DNA of 41,577 nt, taken from positions 1 to 41,577 of the forward strand of contig JAKVKZ010000023.1 of the NCBI GenBank assembly GCA_022484565.1. The letters are read 5' to 3'. The DNA comes from Muribaculaceae bacterium. GTDB lineage: Bacteria > Bacteroidota > Bacteroidia > Bacteroidales > Muribaculaceae. The notes beneath the pieces were generated by a model that saw only the letters and a list, made by a program, of their open reading frames with translations, was not told where the DNA came from and made no database searches. The translations under genes were made by a program, and so were the position numbers. Positions within the stretch are counted from its first letter, which is position 1; the number at the start of each line of letters is the position of its first letter. Positions 9,201-18,215 of the stretch are shown piece by piece.

Positions 9201-10098
9201 CAGGATTATAGTTAAAGAGATTGTTGACAATCTTTTCATGCAAGTCCTTAACAGTGCCCATGACAGAGCCAGTGGTCTGCTTAACGCCAAAGAAAGCAGC
9301 AATACCACGAGCCTGACGCATACCTTCCTGACCGCAATAATCAGAATTCAAAGCGCGGTGACGGGCAGGCTGATAAGTGTGGAAGTAACCTTCGCAAAGA
9401 TAACCCGGAACACCATGCTTGAGGACACCAAGCTTGCCAGCATAAGACTTATGAGTGATGGTGTCAAAACGAGCATCAGTGGTCCAACTTGAGTAGAAAC
9501 TTATATCACCGCGGACGTTAGGATTATTTTCACCGTAATACGTCTTAGGGTCAAGTTGGTTTTTCCAAAGGAACGGCCAGCAAGAGAGAGCCATATCGCG
9601 GGAAGTGGGAACACTGTCACCGCCAACGCCATCAGAACCGCGATAGAGGTAGAGAGGATAGTTAGTGGAAGTGCCCTCAGTGGCAGCATTGGAGTGAATA
9701 GAGACGAAAACGTCCATATTGTTGGCATTAACCTCGTAGCAAATATCAGAGAGGCTACGGTTGTACAATTCCTCATCAGCAGCACCCTTAACATAAGGAT
9801 ACGGGCCATTCTTCACGCGTGAGAACATGACGTTCTCAGGCTTAACACCCATAGCTTCGAGAGAAGCCGCCATGTGGAGAACTTTCCACAAGTTGGTGTT
9901 TGACTCATAAAAGCCGCAAGTGTCGGGCATACCATTAGCCAAATTTGGATAAGGGATAGTGGCCATAGGACGGTCGTTAGGACCCCAACTGCCGTGGCCA
10001 GCATTCAAATAGACGCGCGCCTCGGACAAAGCCTTGGTGGCAAACATGGAACCGACCGTAAAGAGGACGGCAGCCAAAACAAACAATATCTTTTTCAT
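6286..10098 (-). CDS. Secreted N-acetylmuramoyl-L-alanine amidase with T9SS C-terminal sorting domain
   Basis: A complete 1270-residue protein that crosses the inner membrane by a signal peptide (MKKILFVLAAVLFTVGSMFA) and the outer membrane by the T9SS. Residues about 27-275 are an Amidase_3-type domain: His35 (AGHG), Glu65 (FYES) and His135 (SIHSNA) as zinc ligands and Glu236 (YLCEG) as probable catalytic glutamate. The enzyme should release peptide stems from peptidoglycan. Residues about 277-365 resemble a carboxypeptidase-regulatory beta domain (GTVKDL, then NVDSLYNGVFVFEGLEPG). A long beta-propeller-like region follows, with DSNGKVYVPDWSDG and ITPDESTLIINN. Residues 1205-1270 form the type A sorting domain (VYPNPTTG to the terminal KIIKK). 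It begins 5 bases after the propeller gene stop. It is far longer than housekeeping amidases, and surface attachment suggests action on foreign or shed peptidoglycan; that part is inference. Confidence 0.88.
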   Translation of the reverse strand: MKKILFVLAAVLFTVGSMFATKALSEARVYLNAGHGSWGPNDRPMATIPYPNLANGMPDTCGFYESNTNLWKVLHMAASLEAMGVKPENVMFSRVKNGPYPYVKGAADEELYNRSLSDICYEVNANNMDVFVSIHSNAATEGTSTNYPLYLYRGSDGVGGDSVPTSRDMALSCWPFLWKNQLDPKTYYGENNPNVRGDISFYSSWTTDARFDTITHKSYAGKLGVLKHGVPGYLCEGYFHTYQPARHRALNSDYCGQEGMRQARGIAAFFGVKQTTGSVMGTVKDLHEKIVNNLFNYNPGTNDQWLPVNGAKVTLYKDGSAVKTYNVDSLYNGVFVFEGLEPGSYTLDASAAGYKPLADSYKAAITVNADETTYPFLFLESESYVPPTVVYTNYPDPVQPAYLGVAKKYEMKQSFINKTVSSLKNMTVRRSIVRGDSIFTLSIDTAKAPHVFLVNPETQVIVKELSTKGVQGQILPLSDIAFTADNILIGCNKEINSYDDAHIPAGYKRGTFRVYKWAGLDSVPTEWFSSQMSSNYYAATTGETFAVSGTSNECNIITTAVTTGSSHSIRFAIFGVVDGKYASAMYNGDNISSTSNYTCPKLGDRLRLTTSPRADDQFIIDGERSTPIEFQIGESTKDAPLIGQVPASLLDSISNGVGFFKYAKHALMVAPVSAMVQKMSPALAASFFGNAGVALFDVTAGLDKATLIQTTNTALNPSDFTTTDAGGIVNGADITLFLAKDSTVSKFTTASVAQPVVKRIFAHALTVIPDASDMSYEFSFNANSDAQQAYLVFSDAVSGEKVDSVLVPDVKAGFNKVTIKAADLPGSESQNLKWAVRLIGEPIVTIARVNDNAEGYARATGVAVNNNPESDFFSNIYLDEYNKSDNADRGLFLYDADWNRVNSAPYTGGANKLGTCYRIAIDSNGKVYVPDWSDGNSGIWIADPANLNGDFINLFRNGTRASSGQITNASGVAVGGSSPGLNIVGSGANTVLYCYAEDVPDGNSSNNVVTYNLGSAAGIADSWDVAPNKLYNISAYQANTNGNIIADNRGGVWVAQTRSAGNNVKGVPSLMYVNSDGDVVLNSGVDSIAQYLTGTWGSGFAITPDESTLIINNASSQLAFFHITWNGTTPSLTHLYDFDHSVGDSGNNIYQMAFDFGGNLLTSGGCLGAFSLPTDDNECITPAKSVQIVTKSTTGVSAVNVNTRLAVYPNPTTGMITVNAPEAIKVVNVYSATGALVAHSTEATVDLSSLENGFYFVKVNNLKAVKIIKK

Positions 10099-10103
10099 GG
10101 CAT

Positions 10104-11009
10104 CTATTTGTTAATGTTAATAATGTAAACACCACCTTCAGGCGTGGAGAAAGCAATCTTGTCGCCAGCCTTAGTGGAATATGGATACATGGCAATAACG
10201 TCGCTGCCAGTAAGTACCTGAGATTGACCATCGAGAGTGAGAGCCACGATGGAAGAGGAAGTCTGGAAGTAACCGTTGTCCTTATCGTTCATGGCAATAA
10301 CAACGTTGTCGTTATACCATTGCGGAGCGCGGTAGCAACCGATAGACTTAATGTTCTGGCCGTTGAGGTCGCAAACAAATGCGCCTATTCCAGCGACATA
10401 ATAAAGCACCTTAGTGCCGTCGGGGGAAAGAGAAGGCCAAAGATAATGATACTGTGTGCCATTAGGCGAGAAAGTGGAAGTGCTGCCACCGCGGGTAATC
10501 ATCAGCTGCGCATCCTTGATAGAGAAAACGGGAGCAGAAAGACTGGCCTTAGCACCGGTGAAAGACTTGACAGAAACCTTGCCCTTATTGACAGCAGCAA
10601 CGCCGTCGGCAACAGAAACTCCCTGAAGGTCGCGCGTGGAAGCCACGAGTTGAGTGGTGGCCATAGTGGCGAGATTAGTTGACTTCAGAGACACATAGCG
10701 AAGATGGTTCGCATCGAACGAAGCCTCGCGATAGACGACATTGCTGCCGTCGGGTGAAATCTGCACATCGAAGCCTGCTGAAGGCGCGGTGGACAGAACA
10801 GTAGCCTTGTTTGTGGCAAGGTCATACTTAACCAGGCCTTTGGTATCGCCATTGGTAAGCATCAAGTAACTGCCATCGGGAGCGATAGCAGCGACCGTGA
10901 CGTCGCCCTTCATCGGAACATTGACCTTAGAAACGGAGCCAACGTTCAGAATCTGTGCAAAACCAACAGAACTTACACAAAGTGCCAACATAAGAAGTAC
11001 TTTCTTCAT
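10104..11009 (-). CDS. Secreted TolB/WD40-like beta-propeller protein (copy 1)
   Basis: A 301-residue protein with signal peptide MKKVLLMLALCVSSVGFAQ and the same PDG-containing blades as the copy at 3657-4562 (AAIAPDGSYLML, QISPDGSNVVYRE, PSLSPDGTKVLYY). The two are about 93% identical by eye, including long stretches of identical DNA. It leads a two-gene unit with the amidase at 10098; stop and start are 5 bases apart. The leader near the start codon matches that of the other copy, but the upstream promoter region does not. No catalytic residues are apparent. Likely a periplasmic or surface binding partner of the amidase; function not established. Confidence 0.8.
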   Translation of the reverse strand: MKKVLLMLALCVSSVGFAQILNVGSVSKVNVPMKGDVTVAAIAPDGSYLMLTNGDTKGLVKYDLATNKATVLSTAPSAGFDVQISPDGSNVVYREASFDANHLRYVSLKSTNLATMATTQLVASTRDLQGVSVADGVAAVNKGKVSVKSFTGAKASLSAPVFSIKDAQLMITRGGSTSTFSPNGTQYHYLWPSLSPDGTKVLYYVAGIGAFVCDLNGQNIKSIGCYRAPQWYNDNVVIAMNDKDNGYFQTSSSIVALTLDGQSQVLTGSDVIAMYPYSTKAGDKIAFSTPEGGVYIININK

Positions 11010-11358
11010 AAGTGTTTGGAATTTGTTTATAGATAAATTTATTAATATAAAGATTTTAAGCTCTTTACAAGTTTAAAATTATTTTCTTGTCAGTTGTAGT
11101 ATAGAATAATGCGGGGTAAAATTATAAATATTCGGCAAAAAAAACAAATAAAAATCATAAAAAAAGGGAAAAGAGGGGAAGAAAGTTGGATAAAGTGACA
11201 TAAGCGGCAGATAAGGGCAATTTATTAATAATTATTACCGCAAAGTGGGCATAGACCGAAAATAATAGTTATTTTTGCAATATAAAAGAAGAAAGCCGCC
11301 GAAAGCAAAGGCAAGTAGGCAAGAAATGTACGACCAAAAAATATTAAAAAATATATTT
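11010..11358. other. Divergent intergenic region between the propeller gene and nadE
   Basis: An AT-rich 349-base spacer. Its left end holds the leader block shared with the other cassette (about 11018-11040). The right end holds the nadE promoter core at 11270-11277. I did not find a clear TAnnTTTG element for the leftward propeller gene; the nearest candidate is a weak TACCCCGC at 11118-11111, in about the same position as the promoter of the other copy. Confidence 0.5.
11270..11277 (+). promoter_or_regulatory. nadE promoter core
   Basis: TATTTTTG matches TAnnTTTG exactly. It overlaps the TTG that opens the longest nadE frame, which rules that TTG out as the real start and supports the ATG at 11359. 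No good -33 TTTG is seen. Confidence 0.5.
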
Positions 11359-13290
11359 ATGGGTAACGGATTCATAAGAGTGGCAGCGGCGGTGCCAAGA
11401 GTGAACGTCGCTGACTGCGAAGGGAACGCGAACAGCATAATAGAAGAAATAAAGAAGGCAAGCGAACGGAGGGTGAAAATACTCGTTTTGCCGGAATTAT
11501 GCGTGACATCATACACATGCGGCGACCTGTTCGGTCACAGCAAACTGCTTGACGGGGCATTGGCCGCACTGGACAAGATACGCAAAGCCACAACAGAATA
11601 CGAAGGAGTGGTGATGGTGGGCGCTCCCCTACGGTGCAAGACATTGCTGCTGAACTGCGCGATAGCCATTGAAAAAGGAAAATACGTGGCAGTGACACCA
11701 AAGACATATCTGCCGAACTATAAAGAATTCTACGACAAACGCTGGTTCGCAAGCGGCGACGAAACGCCGGAGACAACCATTGACATCAACGGAGAAGAAG
11801 TGGCACTCGGCAGCGACATAATGCTGACCAGAGGCGACGTGAAGATTGCAATGGAAGTGTGCGAAGACCTGTGGACACCGATACCACCAAGCTCGACAGC
11901 CGCCATAAACGGGGCAAACGTGATAGTGAACCTGTCGGCATCGAACGCGCTGATAGGCAAAAACGAATATAGGCTGAGCCTGATACAACAGCAATCGGCA
12001 CGATGCCTCGCAGCCTACGTTTACTCATCGTGCGGACTTGGAGAATCAACCACCGACATAGTGTTTGCCGGCAATGCCATAGTGGCTGAAAACGGAAAAC
12101 TCATGGGCGCATGCAAAAGATTCTGCATTGAGCCACAAATGACCGTGAGCGACATAGACATAGAACGGCTTGACAACGAAAGACGGACGACAGGCAGCTT
12201 CGGCGACAGTCTGCGCCGACACGCAAAGAAATACAGAGAAATCGCACTGAGCTTTGAAATCCACGACGAAGTGAAGCTGGAGCGGGAAGTGGCAAAACAC
12301 CCGTTCGTGCCAAGCGACGACAAGATACTGAACGACCGTTGCGAAGAAATAGTGAACATACAGGTGCACGGACTTATGCGCCGGCTATCGTTCACGGGAA
12401 TAAAATCGGTGGTAATCGGAGTGTCGGGCGGACTTGACTCGACATTGGCACTGCTTGTGGCACACAGGACATTCAAGAAAATGGGCCTCGACGTGAAAGG
12501 GATAATCGGAATAACTATGCCCGGATTAGGAACTACCGACAGAACGCACAACAACGCGCTGGAACTGATGAAGGCACTGGGAATAACGATATTGAACATT
12601 CCAATAGACGCATCAGTGCAACAGCACTTCAAGGACATCGGTCAAGACCCGAACAAACATGACGTGACATTCGAAAACTGCCAAGCAAGAGAAAGGACGC
12701 AGATACTGATGGACTACTCCAACAAATGCGGAGGGCTGGTAATCGGGACAGGCGACCTGAGCGAACTTGCTTTGGGCTGGGCAACATACAACGGCGACCA
12801 CATGTCGATGTACGCCGTGAACGTGAGCATACCGAAAACGCTGGTGAAATATCTGGTAAGATGGTTCGCGGTGTGCGGAGAAGACGGGAGCAAAGGATTC
12901 CACGCCACACTACGCGACATAGTGGAGACACCAATCAGTCCAGAACTGACACCAGCCGACGAAAACGGCGAAATACAACAAAAGACGGAAGACCTTGTAG
13001 GGCCATACGAACTGCATGACTTCTTCATATATTATACGCTTCGCCACGGATTCGGACCAAAGAAAATATTCCTGCTGGCCAAGGCAGCATTCGGTGACGA
13101 CTACGACGAGGCTACCATAAAGAAATGGCTGAGAATTTTCTTCAAGAGATTCTTCCAGCAGCAATTCAAACGGTCGTGCCTGCCCGACGGACCAAAAGTG
13201 GGCAGCGCAAGTCTGTCGCCACGTGGTGACTGGAGAATGCCAAGCGACGCATCGGCAGCATTGTGGCTGAAAGAATGCGACGAGCTTTAG
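11359..13290 (+). CDS. nadE: Glutamine-dependent NAD+ synthetase
   Basis: A 643-residue two-domain enzyme that amidates nicotinic acid adenine dinucleotide to NAD+, using ammonia from glutamine and ATP, in the cytoplasm. The N-terminal nitrilase-fold glutaminase domain shows the Glu-Lys-Cys triad: Glu46 in VLPELCVTS, Lys115 in TPKTYLPNY and Cys168 in MEVCEDLW. The C-terminal synthetase domain has the PP-loop SGGLDST (356-362) and a typical GTGDLSELALGW motif. The frame is open further upstream (TTG at 11275), but that lies inside the promoter core, and the ATG at 11359 gives the usual MGNGFIRVAAAVPRV start. Length is normal for the family. Third codon positions are rich in A and poor in T, like the rest of the 11-21 kb plus-strand block. 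Confidence 0.95.
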   Translation: MGNGFIRVAAAVPRVNVADCEGNANSIIEEIKKASERRVKILVLPELCVTSYTCGDLFGHSKLLDGALAALDKIRKATTEYEGVVMVGAPLRCKTLLLNCAIAIEKGKYVAVTPKTYLPNYKEFYDKRWFASGDETPETTIDINGEEVALGSDIMLTRGDVKIAMEVCEDLWTPIPPSSTAAINGANVIVNLSASNALIGKNEYRLSLIQQQSARCLAAYVYSSCGLGESTTDIVFAGNAIVAENGKLMGACKRFCIEPQMTVSDIDIERLDNERRTTGSFGDSLRRHAKKYREIALSFEIHDEVKLEREVAKHPFVPSDDKILNDRCEEIVNIQVHGLMRRLSFTGIKSVVIGVSGGLDSTLALLVAHRTFKKMGLDVKGIIGITMPGLGTTDRTHNNALELMKALGITILNIPIDASVQQHFKDIGQDPNKHDVTFENCQARERTQILMDYSNKCGGLVIGTGDLSELALGWATYNGDHMSMYAVNVSIPKTLVKYLVRWFAVCGEDGSKGFHATLRDIVETPISPELTPADENGEIQQKTEDLVGPYELHDFFIYYTLRHGFGPKKIFLLAKAAFGDDYDEATIKKWLRIFFKRFFQQQFKRSCLPDGPKVGSASLSPRGDWRMPSDASAALWLKECDEL

Positions 13291-13387
13291 AGAAGAGAAT
13301 GACATGGAATGCACATCAACAATCCTGATTTGGTGCGGCACGACATGAAAAAGAAGTAATTGACTAATAAAAAACGACAGAAACAAA

Positions 13388-13648
13388 TTGATTCAAAGAT
13401 TCGACCATAACAGGAACGGACATCAGGACAGCAACATAAAATCCGGGAAATACATTTCAACGGGGATGATGATAGGCCTGGTGCTTGGAATGATGATAGG
13501 TCTGGCCTTCGGCGCGGCACTGATGCACAAATACCGGACAAGCACACTCTCGGTGTCGATGCTGCTCGGGATGGTGTTCGGAATGGCCATCGGAATGCTG
13601 ACGGCAATACTGATGTACATGAGAAAGAAAAGCAAAGCCAGAAAATAG
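13388..13648 (+). CDS. Small glycine-zipper membrane protein
   Basis: An 86-residue frame, probably starting at TTG 13388; no ATG occurs between the in-frame stop at 13361 and 13466. A short polar N-terminus (residues 1-22) is followed by two glycine- and methionine-rich hydrophobic helices (GMMIGLVLGMMIGLAFGAAL and SVSMLLGMVFGMAIGMLTAI) and a basic tail. The GxxxG spacing is a glycine zipper, which favours tight helix packing. It ends 7 bases before tamB, with an AGGTAGAGG sequence between, so co-expression with tamB is likely. The alternative start is the ATG at 13466, which would leave only the membrane part. Function unknown; an inner-membrane protein linked to the envelope genes is a reasonable guess. 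Confidence 0.6.
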   Translation: MIQRFDHNRNGHQDSNIKSGKYISTGMMIGLVLGMMIGLAFGAALMHKYRTSTLSVSMLLGMVFGMAIGMLTAILMYMRKKSKARK

Positions 13649-13655
13649 GTAGAGG

Positions 13656-16600
13656 ATGAAAATCACGTACAACATATATAAGGTAATCCGCAGCATAATA
13701 GTGACTGCCATAGCGCTGATAATCGGCGTGTACGTGATAACATACATTTTACTGTCGGTGCCGGCAGTACAGGACAAAATCAGGGCAAAAGGAGAGAAAG
13801 AATTGAGCGCCCTACTCCACACCAACGTGAAAATCGGACAGTTGGCAATCTCACCTTTCAGCCAAGTGGAACTATACGACGTGCTCGTTCCCGACCAACG
13901 CGGGGACTCACTGATGAAAGTACAGAAACTGGGAGCAGGAATAAGCATCTACAACCTGCTGGTGAAAAAGAAGCTGGTGTTCACCTACGCTGAGATATTA
14001 GGACTTGAGGGACACATCACAAGGGACAACCCGAACGCGCCAACCAACTTGCAATTCATAATCGACGCGCTGAAATCGAAAGACAAAAACAAGCCACCGA
14101 CGCAATTCGACATAAAGATATACAACATAGTGATAAGGCGAAGCTCTATCACCTACGACGTGCTGAGCGAAGCGAGGAAAATCGGGAAATTCGACAAAAA
14201 CCACCTTGCAGTAAGCAATCTGAAAGCCGATATTGCCCTGCCACAGCTGAAAAACGACAATTTCCTGATTGACATCAACAGGCTGTCGCTAAAAGAAAAG
14301 AGCGGAATCAACCTTGAATCGCTGTCGGCAAATCTTGCCATTGGGAAAAAGGCCATGGACATAAAGAATCTGCAAATTGAACTGCCAAACACAGAAATCA
14401 CGCCGGAAGACATACATTTGGACTACAGCGACCTGAATAACCTTGGGAATGAGATAAAAAACATCCCGATAACGCTGAACATCGCCAACAGCTACGTCAC
14501 CCTCGCCGACTTTGCAGGATTCGTGCCGGCACTCGCCAATTTCCAAGAGCCGATACAAGTGACATTGTCGGCAAGCGGAACAATCCACGACATGGACATA
14601 CCATCACTGTCAATCACGACAAAGAACCAACGGTTGACAGTGGCAATTGCCGGACGCATACAAAACATCGACAACAAAAACATAAACGCTACGTTTCCGC
14701 ACATAGCAGTGAAGGCAAACGCAGCAGAAATAGCCAACCTTACATCGCACTTCGCAAGCCTGTCGCCATGGCTCAACGGAGTGATAAGCCGTTGCGGAAA
14801 TGTGCATCTTGACGGCTCGTTGGCAGCAAATAAGGAACACGTCAGCTTCAACGGATTCATCAACACATCGCTTGGAAATGTGAACTTGAACGGGAAATTC
14901 GCACAAATGCCCGAAAGAAAACAAAAGCAATTCAACGGGACAGTAAGCACTACGGGATTCAAGCTTGGAACACTACTCGACAAGAACGACATACTTGGAG
15001 AAACAGCCTTCGACATAAGACTCGACGGCACAAAATCGCCACAAGGAATAGCAGGAAAAGTGAACGGCAACATCAAGTACGCAGACGTGAAAGGCTACCG
15101 ATACAACAACATCACGGCAAACGTGGAATTCGCGCCATCGCTCTATAAAGGCAACGTGAAAATTGATGACAAAAACCTACAGGCATCGATAGAAGGATTG
15201 GCTCATCTGGCTGGGGCAAAATCGAGAGTTGACACAAAGATTGACGTGGCCAACGTGAATCCCGCCAACCTCGGACTATACAAGAAATATCCCTACAACA
15301 ACCTGAAATTCACAGCAGACGCATCGTTCACCGGCAGCAATATTGAGAATGCGACAGGAAACATCAGCGTGAACAATTTCAGCTTCGACGACACTTCAGG
15401 AAAAGGAATACACCTGAAAGACCTGAAGATTGACGCACAGAACAACACCCTGCCCCACAGCGTGACAATCACATCAGACCTGATAGACGGAAAGATAATA
15501 GGAGAATACAACTTCAAAGACCTTGTGCCAGCAATAAAAGGAATGCTGTCGCAACCATTCCCGTCGATATTCGGCGAATACGCAATGAGCCAGCACAAAC
15601 GCCCGAACGACTTCAACTTCGCCTTTACAGTGAAGCCAAACAAGGAGATACCGACATTCTTCAAGTTGCCGATACAAGTGATTGACACAATACACATTGA
15701 CGGAAACGTGAGCGAAACAGCCCACAACTTCGCCGTGAACATCGACGCGCCATATCTACAACAAGGGAACAAGCTGATTCAAGGCACACACCTTGAAGCA
15801 GCACTCAACAGCGCCGAAGACAACGTGACGCTGCAAGGACAGACAATAATGCCATCGAAAAACGGACAGATACTCCTGAATTTGAACGCCAACGGAGTGA
15901 ACAACCAAATAGACAGTGACATAAGTTGGAAAATCAACAGGAAGCAAGACTACAGCGGAGAAGTCAGCACCTCAACGCACCTGACACGTGACGAAAACAA
16001 TAAACTGGCAGCCGACCTCAACGTGAATCCGACAAAAATCGTGATAAACGACACTGCATGGCAAATAATTCCATCGAAAGTTGACATAGCCGGAGGAGTG
16101 ATAAAGGTAACCGACTTCATGGCATCGTGCGACAAACAATTCGTAAAAATAAACGGAAAAGTATCGCATGACCCCGAAGACGAACTGTGCGTGGAGCTGA
16201 ACGACATGAGCCTTGACTACGTGTTTGAGACACTGAACATCGACAATGTTGACTTCGGCGGACGGGCGACAGGAAAATTCTACGCATCGAACCTGTACGG
16301 GAAAATGCCACGACTCGAAACCCCGAAGCTGCACGTGGAAAGATTCAGCTACAACAAAGCAATACTCGGCAACGCCGACATAAAAAGCCACTTTGAAAAC
16401 TCCACCAAAGGCATAACTCTGGATGCCAACATCACCAACAAAGACGGCCAGCACTCATTCGTTGACGGCACAATATTCCCAACCGAAGATTCGCTATATC
16501 TTGAATTCAACGCTGATAAAATCAACGTAGCATTCCTGAAACCGATAATGTCGGCCTTCACAACCGACGTGCAAGGTCAGGCATCGGGACACGCAGTGCT

Positions 16601-18203
16601 ATTCGGCAACTTCCACAGAATAGACCTGATGGGAGATTTATACGCCCAAAACTTCAGAATGAAAATCGGCTACACCAACGTGGAATATTCAGTGACCGAC
16701 TCAGTACACATAAAGCCCGGGCTGATAGCATTCAACAATGTGGTGCTGCATGACCGCGACGGGCACACAGCGAAGATGACAGGAACATTAACACATACAC
16801 AATTCCACAACCCAATGTTCCAGTTCTCGATAACCGACGCACGCAATCTGCTTTGCTACGACATAACGCCGCAAATCAATTCAGAATGGTACGGGACAAT
16901 TTACGGCAACGGGACAGCATTCATCAGCGGAGTACCTGGCACCGTGAACATCGACGTGAACATGGCAACCGCAGCCAACAGCAAATTCACATTCGTGATG
17001 AGCGACACGCAAGAAGCCACGAACTACAATTTCATCACATTCAACGACCGCAACAAGAAAAACGCGCCAAGCGAAGAAGAGACTGACACGAGGCCAGCCT
17101 TCGTGAAAGGATTCGAGAAGAAGCAGACCGTGCAGCAAGAAAGCCACCCGACAATCTACCGCATTAACCTACAGGCAGAGATAACACCGCTGGCAACAAT
17201 GATACTGGTGATGGACCCAGTGGGAGGCGACAGGATAAAAGCCACCGGCAACGGTCACCTGCGAATGAGCTACAGCAACGCCGACGACCAACTGACAATG
17301 TACGGAAAATACACGCTCGACAAGGGCGACTACAATTTCACACTGCAAGACATTATTATAAAGGACTTCACAATCAGGGAAGGCAGCACAATCAGCTTCC
17401 ATGGCGACCCGTACACGGCCAACCTTGACATAGAAGCGATTTATTCACTCAATGCCAATCTGCAAGACCTTGACGAATCGTTCGCAACCGACAAGGACAT
17501 GAACCGCACCAACGTGCCTGTACACGCATTGCTGCGGGTGAAAGGCGACGTGAAGCAGCCAATGATTTCATTCGACCTTGAGTTCCCGACACTGACAAGC
17601 GACGCATACAGAAAAGTGAAGAGCGTGATAAGCACCGACGACATGATGAACCGGCAGATAATATATCTGTTGGCTTTGAACAGATTCTACACGCCAAACT
17701 ACATGGGCGCAACCAGCAAGAACAACGAACTGGCATCGGTGGCATCATCAACAATATCGTCACAGCTAAGCAGTATGCTCGGACAACTGAGCGAAAACTG
17801 GAGCATAGCTCCAAACTTCAGAAGCGACAAGGGAGATTTCTCGGATATGGAAGTGGATTTGGCACTGTCGAGCCAGTTGCTGAACAACAGGCTGATATTC
17901 AACGGCAACTTCGGCTACCGCGACAACACGCTGAACACACGAAATTCAAACTTCATAGGCGACTTCGACCTTGAATATCTGCTGAACAAGAACGGAAACA
18001 TAAGGCTAAAAGCATACAACCACTACAACGACCAAAACTATTATGTGCGAAGCGCATTGACGACACAAGGCGTTGGCGTGGTGTTCAAACATGACTTTGA
18101 CCGACCATTCGACTTTTTAAAGTTGAACAAAACCTTAAAATTAAAGAGAGACTCGGCAGGGACAACCAAGTCAAACAGCGCAACACAAAAGACGAAACGA
18201 TAA
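13656..18203 (+). CDS. tamB: Translocation/assembly module protein TamB (DUF490, AsmA-like)
   Basis: A 1515-residue envelope protein. Residues about 12-34 form a single N-terminal membrane anchor (SIIVTAIALIIGVYVITYIL). The rest is a very long series of beta-strands typical of bridge-like AsmA/TamB proteins that span the periplasm. The C-terminal part, roughly from residue 1000, matches the TamB/DUF490 domain (GNGHLRMSYSNADDQLTMYG, LDIEAIYSLNANL, then VKQPMISFDLEFP). The family is linked to outer-membrane protein insertion and phospholipid transport to the outer membrane. No TamA/TamL partner is in the window. Downstream neighbours are a symporter (12 bases away) and DUF4421, in a row without obvious promoters. 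Codon use is strikingly A-ending with few T-ending codons. Confidence 0.92.
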   Translation: MKITYNIYKVIRSIIVTAIALIIGVYVITYILLSVPAVQDKIRAKGEKELSALLHTNVKIGQLAISPFSQVELYDVLVPDQRGDSLMKVQKLGAGISIYNLLVKKKLVFTYAEILGLEGHITRDNPNAPTNLQFIIDALKSKDKNKPPTQFDIKIYNIVIRRSSITYDVLSEARKIGKFDKNHLAVSNLKADIALPQLKNDNFLIDINRLSLKEKSGINLESLSANLAIGKKAMDIKNLQIELPNTEITPEDIHLDYSDLNNLGNEIKNIPITLNIANSYVTLADFAGFVPALANFQEPIQVTLSASGTIHDMDIPSLSITTKNQRLTVAIAGRIQNIDNKNINATFPHIAVKANAAEIANLTSHFASLSPWLNGVISRCGNVHLDGSLAANKEHVSFNGFINTSLGNVNLNGKFAQMPERKQKQFNGTVSTTGFKLGTLLDKNDILGETAFDIRLDGTKSPQGIAGKVNGNIKYADVKGYRYNNITANVEFAPSLYKGNVKIDDKNLQASIEGLAHLAGAKSRVDTKIDVANVNPANLGLYKKYPYNNLKFTADASFTGSNIENATGNISVNNFSFDDTSGKGIHLKDLKIDAQNNTLPHSVTITSDLIDGKIIGEYNFKDLVPAIKGMLSQPFPSIFGEYAMSQHKRPNDFNFAFTVKPNKEIPTFFKLPIQVIDTIHIDGNVSETAHNFAVNIDAPYLQQGNKLIQGTHLEAALNSAEDNVTLQGQTIMPSKNGQILLNLNANGVNNQIDSDISWKINRKQDYSGEVSTSTHLTRDENNKLAADLNVNPTKIVINDTAWQIIPSKVDIAGGVIKVTDFMASCDKQFVKINGKVSHDPEDELCVELNDMSLDYVFETLNIDNVDFGGRATGKFYASNLYGKMPRLETPKLHVERFSYNKAILGNADIKSHFENSTKGITLDANITNKDGQHSFVDGTIFPTEDSLYLEFNADKINVAFLKPIMSAFTTDVQGQASGHAVLFGNFHRIDLMGDLYAQNFRMKIGYTNVEYSVTDSVHIKPGLIAFNNVVLHDRDGHTAKMTGTLTHTQFHNPMFQFSITDARNLLCYDITPQINSEWYGTIYGNGTAFISGVPGTVNIDVNMATAANSKFTFVMSDTQEATNYNFITFNDRNKKNAPSEEETDTRPAFVKGFEKKQTVQQESHPTIYRINLQAEITPLATMILVMDPVGGDRIKATGNGHLRMSYSNADDQLTMYGKYTLDKGDYNFTLQDIIIKDFTIREGSTISFHGDPYTANLDIEAIYSLNANLQDLDESFATDKDMNRTNVPVHALLRVKGDVKQPMISFDLEFPTLTSDAYRKVKSVISTDDMMNRQIIYLLALNRFYTPNYMGATSKNNELASVASSTISSQLSSMLGQLSENWSIAPNFRSDKGDFSDMEVDLALSSQLLNNRLIFNGNFGYRDNTLNTRNSNFIGDFDLEYLLNKNGNIRLKAYNHYNDQNYYVRSALTTQGVGVVFKHDFDRPFDFLKLNKTLKLKRDSAGTTKSNSATQKTKR

Positions 18204-18215
18204 ATACAAGACTAA

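Noticed and set aside
11275-11358. TTG start of nadE giving 28 extra residues
   Set aside because: It lies within the promoter core; the ATG at 11359 gives the family-typical N-terminus.
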